Notes under the pieces: model-generated
Told to the model about the DNA's origin: nothing
What the model saw: the letters and a program-made list of their open reading frames with translations, nothing else
Databases searched by the model: none
In this document: piece by piece, positions 6,860-9,862 of the stretch
Layout of the letters: each line of letters opens with the position of its first letter
Position numbering within the stretch: position 1 is the first letter of the stretch
Program-made: the position numbers and the translations under genes
DNA from: Ottowia sp.
Lineage (GTDB): Bacteria; Pseudomonadota; Gammaproteobacteria; Burkholderiales; Burkholderiaceae_C
NCBI GenBank assembly: GCA_023228705.1
Contig: JALOAS010000101.1
Location: 1 to 9,862, forward strand
DNA: 9,862 bases
Reading direction: 5' to 3'

Positions 6860-7682
6860 AGCTGTCCCCCCGCCGCTGGGCCTGATCGTCGTTGGCGATG
6901 AAATCCTCTCGGGCCGCCGTGCGGACCAGCATTTGTCGCGCGTCATCGAGCTGCTCACCGCCCGCGGGCTGGCACTGGAGTGGGCTCGCTACATCGGAGA
7001 CGATGCAGCGCGCATAGAGGCCACGCTCCGGGAAGTCTTTGCCACGCCTGCCGTGGTCTTTTGCACGGGCGGGATCGGTGCCACGCCGGATGACCGCACG
7101 CGCCAGGCCGCAGCCGCTGCGCTTGGCGTGCCGTTGCAGCTTCATCCCGAGGCCAGGCGCCTGATCCAGCAGCGCCAGCAGGCCGTGGCACAGGAGAAGG
7201 GGCAGGTCTGGGAGCCGGACCGGGCGGACAACCTGCAACGGCTGAAGATGGGCGAGTTTCCAGCCGGTGCCAGCGTCGTGCCCAACCCGTACAATCAGAT
7301 CCCGGGCTTTGCCTGCCGCGGGCCGGGAGGTGCAACGGTTTATTTCACGCCCGGATTTCCCGTCATGGCCTGGCCCATGATCGCGTGGGCACTGGACACC
7401 GATCCGGCGCTTGCGGCACGCACCACGGGATGGCGCGAGCGCTCGGTCATCGTTTTTGATGTCGCGGAATCCGTGCTGGCGCCGCTGCTGGAGCAGCTGG
7501 AGCGGACACATCCGCGCATCAAGATCTTCAGCCTGCCCAGCGTCGACCATCCGGATTACGGCCCGCACATCGACCTGGGCGTCAAGGGGCCGCCGCCGGC
7601 GGCCGACGCCGCTTTCAACGATCTGCTGGAACTGCTTGCACCGCTGCGGCTTCGCTATGGGCCGCAGCGCGTTCGCCCGTGA
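6849..7682 (+). CDS. Molybdopterin-binding (MoCF/CinA N-terminal-like) domain protein
   Basis: A 277-residue cytoplasmic protein with the MoCF_biosynth fold. LIVVGDEILSGRRAD (about 12-26) gives the first strand and GDE turn. FCTGGIGATPDD (71-82) is the glycine-rich pterin-binding loop shared by MogA, MoeA and CinA. YFTPGFPVMAW (165-175) is the PGFP segment seen in CinA-type proteins. The C-terminal third (VIVFDVAESVLAPLLEQLE, IKIFSLPSV) matches the second subdomain of CinA N-terminal regions. The nicotinamide-nucleotide deamidase domain of full CinA is absent, so this is a stand-alone MoCF-domain protein. No substrate can be assigned, and it should not be called competence protein CinA. The start overlaps the EI24 gene by 11 bp and has a good Shine-Dalgarno (6836-6841). 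It ends 37 bp before glnA. Confidence 0.88.
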   Translation: MSAEAVPPPLGLIVVGDEILSGRRADQHLSRVIELLTARGLALEWARYIGDDAARIEATLREVFATPAVVFCTGGIGATPDDRTRQAAAAALGVPLQLHPEARRLIQQRQQAVAQEKGQVWEPDRADNLQRLKMGEFPAGASVVPNPYNQIPGFACRGPGGATVYFTPGFPVMAWPMIAWALDTDPALAARTTGWRERSVIVFDVAESVLAPLLEQLERTHPRIKIFSLPSVDHPDYGPHIDLGVKGPPPAADAAFNDLLELLAPLRLRYGPQRVRP

Positions 7683-7690
7683 ATATCCCG

Positions 7691-7696
7691 TAGAAT
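7691..7696 (+). promoter_or_regulatory. Candidate sigma70 -10 element upstream of glnA
   Basis: TAGAAT matches TATAAT at five of six positions and lies 23 bases before the glnA ATG, just after the MoCF-domain stop. No good -35 hexamer is found 16-18 bases upstream (the region reads GCGCGTTC), so a weak or activator-dependent promoter is only a possibility. No sigma54 GG-N10-GC element was found near it. Confidence 0.3.
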
Positions 7697-7708
7697 CTCG
7701 CCGCGATC

Positions 7709-7713
7709 AGGAG
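7709..7713 (+). promoter_or_regulatory. glnA ribosome binding site
   Basis: AGGAG lies 6 bases before the ATG at 7720. It is the best Shine-Dalgarno in the window, fitting the high expression expected of glutamine synthetase, and it fixes the glnA start. Confidence 0.75.
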
Positions 7714-7719
7714 AATCAA

Positions 7720-9135
7720 ATGGCCAAGTCAGTTGCTGACGTGATGAACATGCTGGCGCAGCAGGAGTGCCGCAACGTCGATCTGCGTTTTACCGACACG
7801 CGCGGCAAGGAGCATCACATGACGGTGCCGGTCTCGGTCTTCAACGAGGATGCGTTTGCCGACGGTCTCGGCTTTGACGGCTCGTCCATGGCGGGCTGGA
7901 AGGGCGTGGAGGCATCCGACATGCTCCTGCTGCCCGACCCGGCCACCGCGTACATAGACCCGTTTTATGGCGCCACCACGCTGGTGCTGACCTGCGACGT
8001 GCTCGAGCCGGGCGACGGCAAGCCCTATGACCGCGACCCGCGTTCGATTGCCAGGCGCGCCGAGAGCTACCTGGCCGCAAGCGGCCTGGGCGACACCGCT
8101 TATTTCGGCCCGGAGCCGGAGTTCTTTGTCTTTGACAACGTGCGCTGGAGCACGGCGGTGGGCCACAGCTTCTACCGCATCGACTCGTACGCCGCTCCGT
8201 GGAATTCCGGACGCCACCTGCACGGAGGCAATCGCGGCCACCGGCCCGGGCAAAAAGACGGCTACGCGCCGGTCCCGCCGGTCGACAACAGCCACGACAT
8301 GCGCGCCGAGATGGCGCAGATCCTGGACGCCGTGGGCGTGCCCGTTGAAGTGTTTCACCACGAGGTGGGCGGCGCGGGGCAGATGGAGATCGGCACGCGC
8401 TTTGCCACGCTGGTCCAGCGTGCCGACTGGACGCAGCGCATGAAGTACGTGATCTGGAACGTGGCCGACCGCTATGGCAAGACCGCCACGTTCATGCCCA
8501 AGCCGTACCCGGGGGACAACGGCAGCGGCATGCACGTGCACCAGTCGATCTGGCAGGACGGCAAGAACCTGTTTGCCGGCAATGGCTACGCGGGGCTTTC
8601 GGACACGGCCATGCATTACATGGGCGGCATCATCGCGCATGCGCGCGCGCTCAACGCCATCACCAACCCCACCACCAACAGCTACAAGCGGCTGGTTCCG
8701 GATTTCGAGGCGCCGGTCAAGCTGGCGTATTCCAGCCGCAACCGCTCGGCGTCCATCCGCGTGCCGCACGTGGTCTCCGACAGCGCGCGCCGCGTTGAGG
8801 TGCGCTTTCCGGACCCGTCGGCCAACATCTACCTGTGCTTTGCGGCGCTGCTCATGGCCGGGCTGGACGGGATAGAAAACAAGATCGATCCCGGCGAGGC
8901 CGCGACCAAGGACCTGTACCACCTTCCACCCGAGGAGGACGAGCAGGTCCCCACCGTATGCCAGTCGCTGGCCGAAGCGCTGGACCACCTGGAAGCGGAC
9001 CGCGCCTTCCTGACCAAGGGGAACGTTTTTTCCGACGCCATGCTCGATGCGTACATAGATCTCAAGCGCGCGGAAGTCACGCGCGTGCGCGGCGAGGTGA
9101 CGGCAGCGGAATACGACATGTATTATTCACTGTGA
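7720..9135 (+). CDS. glnA: Type I glutamine synthetase (GSI-beta)
   Basis: Dodecameric cytoplasmic enzyme making glutamine from glutamate, ammonia and ATP, the entry point of nitrogen assimilation. The product is 471 residues, the normal GSI length. Visible signatures are FDGSSMAGW (52-60, with the Asp corresponding to E. coli Asp50), FGPEPEFFVFD (129-139, metal ligands Glu132 and Glu134), GGAGQMEIGTRF (217-228), KPYPGDNGSGMHVHQS (261-276), NPTTNSYKRLVPDFEAPVKL with the flap Glu at 330, SRNRSASIRVP (339-349) and VEVRFPDPSANIYL (359-372). KDLYHLPPEE carries Tyr400 at the adenylylation position, so control by GlnE/PII is expected. The N-terminal third and the 163-180 loop (SGRHLHGGNRGHRPGQ) look more divergent than the core, but no catalytic residue is missing. 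AGGAG sets the start. It lies 37 bp after the MoCF-domain gene and may be served both by upstream readthrough and by its own promoter. Confidence 0.97.
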   Translation: MAKSVADVMNMLAQQECRNVDLRFTDTRGKEHHMTVPVSVFNEDAFADGLGFDGSSMAGWKGVEASDMLLLPDPATAYIDPFYGATTLVLTCDVLEPGDGKPYDRDPRSIARRAESYLAASGLGDTAYFGPEPEFFVFDNVRWSTAVGHSFYRIDSYAAPWNSGRHLHGGNRGHRPGQKDGYAPVPPVDNSHDMRAEMAQILDAVGVPVEVFHHEVGGAGQMEIGTRFATLVQRADWTQRMKYVIWNVADRYGKTATFMPKPYPGDNGSGMHVHQSIWQDGKNLFAGNGYAGLSDTAMHYMGGIIAHARALNAITNPTTNSYKRLVPDFEAPVKLAYSSRNRSASIRVPHVVSDSARRVEVRFPDPSANIYLCFAALLMAGLDGIENKIDPGEAATKDLYHLPPEEDEQVPTVCQSLAEALDHLEADRAFLTKGNVFSDAMLDAYIDLKRAEVTRVRGEVTAAEYDMYYSL

Positions 9136-9184
9136 ATGCAGCGGACTCCCCGGTTTCCGCGCGTTCATGTGGTACCGTATGCAA

Positions 9185-9739
9185 ATGAAACAAGAGCGGT
9201 TCCACGGGCTCAGGCCCGGCAGCATGGCACGCCGCGCGCGCGCGGGCGGGGTGGCGGGTGCTGCCACCATCGTGGCGGCGCTGGCGTTGACGCTGCTGCC
9301 GTCGCTGCCGGCCGACGCCCAGAACCGCGTCTATCGCTGCGGCAACGAATACACCAACCAGCTCAAGGGGCGCACGGACTGCACGCTCGTTGAAGGCGGC
9401 AACGTCACCATCGTCGAGAGCACCACGCCGCGGCGTGCGGCGCCGGCAAAGCGGGCCACCACGTCGTCGGGCACGAGCGCGGCGCCCTCGGCACAGGAAG
9501 TGCTGCAAAGGCGGCGCGAGGCCGATGCCCGCGCCATCCTGGAGCAGGAGCTGGCGCGCGCGCAGAAGCGCCAGGCCGAGCTGGAGGCCGAGTACAAGGA
9601 CGGGCATCCGGACAAGATCGGTGGCGAGGCGCGCAACTACCAGAAGTACCTGGACCGGGTCGCAAACCTTGAGGCGGAAATCGAGCGCAACCAGAGCGAC
9701 ATCGAGGGCATCCAGCGCGAGCTGGAGCGCCACAACTGA
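9185..9739 (+). CDS. Secreted coiled-coil protein, DUF4124-like, of unknown function
   Basis: A 184-residue protein with this start. A signal peptide is evident: basic MARRARAGG, a hydrophobic run of about 18 residues, and LPADA before QNRVYRC (cleavage expected near 45/46), so it is exported to the periplasm or envelope. The mature N-terminus, NRVYRCGNEYTN, resembles a DUF4124 domain and contains two Cys (52 and 66) that could pair. An Ala/Pro/Ser/Thr-rich linker (about 80-103) leads to a charged helical coiled coil (104-182: EVLQRRREADARAILEQELA, then LEAEIERNQSDIEGIQREL). The start is uncertain: in-frame ATGs at 9167, 9179, 9185 and 9224 all lack a clear Shine-Dalgarno. Codon 9224 gives the neatest signal peptide, but a CGGGC/GCCCG hairpin (9205-9218) lies just before it. 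The gene begins within 50 bp of the glnA stop and is probably co-transcribed with it. I recall similar genes between glnA and ntrB in Comamonadaceae; the function is unknown. Confidence 0.82.
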   Translation: MKQERFHGLRPGSMARRARAGGVAGAATIVAALALTLLPSLPADAQNRVYRCGNEYTNQLKGRTDCTLVEGGNVTIVESTTPRRAAPAKRATTSSGTSAAPSAQEVLQRRREADARAILEQELARAQKRQAELEAEYKDGHPDKIGGEARNYQKYLDRVANLEAEIERNQSDIEGIQRELERHN

Positions 9740-9862
9740 GAGCCTGAGAGTTTTTCAACTTCTCGGCCGAGCCTTGCCAAGCCAGCCCGCTGCGCTGCAG
9801 CACAGGTGGACGGGCAAACCGGCCACTTTTGCCGCTTCACACGGCTTTGGCAGCTCATCATG

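Noticed and set aside
7627..7640. Possible sigma54 promoter (TGGAACTGCTTGCA) before glnA
   Set aside because: GG and GC are separated by 8 bases rather than the required 10, and the sequence encodes LELLA near the end of the MoCF-domain protein.
9740..9862. Terminator, NtrC-type site or ntrB start after the secreted-protein gene
   Set aside because: GAGAGTT/AACTTCTC (about 9747-9765) is a weak bulged stem with its T run inside the loop. No TGCAC-N-GTGCA type site is convincing. The ATG at 9860-9862 is the last three bases of the window with no Shine-Dalgarno, so no gene can be claimed.

Overview
The window is GC-rich chromosomal DNA carrying mainly conserved housekeeping genes. The gene set and protein signatures point to a betaproteobacterium, most likely Burkholderiales near Comamonadaceae. 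The signatures include an E. coli-type GshA, divergent orn and M48 protease genes with rsgA beyond the protease, and EI24, MoCF-domain, glnA and small secreted-protein genes in one run. This placement rests on protein sequence and gene order recalled from memory, not on a database search. No IS element, phage gene, CRISPR array, tRNA or rRNA was seen.

Layout: (1) 2-874, the 3' part of a short-chain dehydrogenase of the MFE-2/HSD17B4-like acyl-CoA type, cut by the window edge. (2) 945-2471, gshA, the first step of glutathione synthesis. (3) 2472-2703, a convergent gap holding a compact multi-hairpin element flanked by inverted GGATGAC-type arms. (4) Minus strand, the M48/Ste24-like membrane protease gene (3798-5099) followed by rsgA (2704-3618). 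The gap between them is almost entirely one long imperfect inverted repeat centred on a perfect 16-bp palindrome. (5) 5195-5803, orn, divergent from the protease gene. (6) 5804-5986, a gap with GC hairpins and two copies of a 13-mer that also occurs, inverted, in the gshA/rsgA gap. (7) A plus-strand run from 5987 to 9739: EI24 membrane protein, MoCF-domain protein (overlapping by 11 bp), glnA, and a small secreted coiled-coil protein of DUF4124 type. In related genomes ntrB/ntrC usually follow, but the window ends before any such gene can be confirmed.

Functionally the window covers thiol redox (gshA), ribosome maturation (rsgA), RNA and dinucleotide turnover (orn), membrane proteolysis (M48) and nitrogen assimilation (glnA). 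No coding region looks like a new defence or mobile system. The unexplained signal is in the intergenic DNA: two large symmetric inverted-repeat structures, and a dispersed GGATGAC/GTCATCC repeat shared by two intergenic gaps about 3.4 kb apart.
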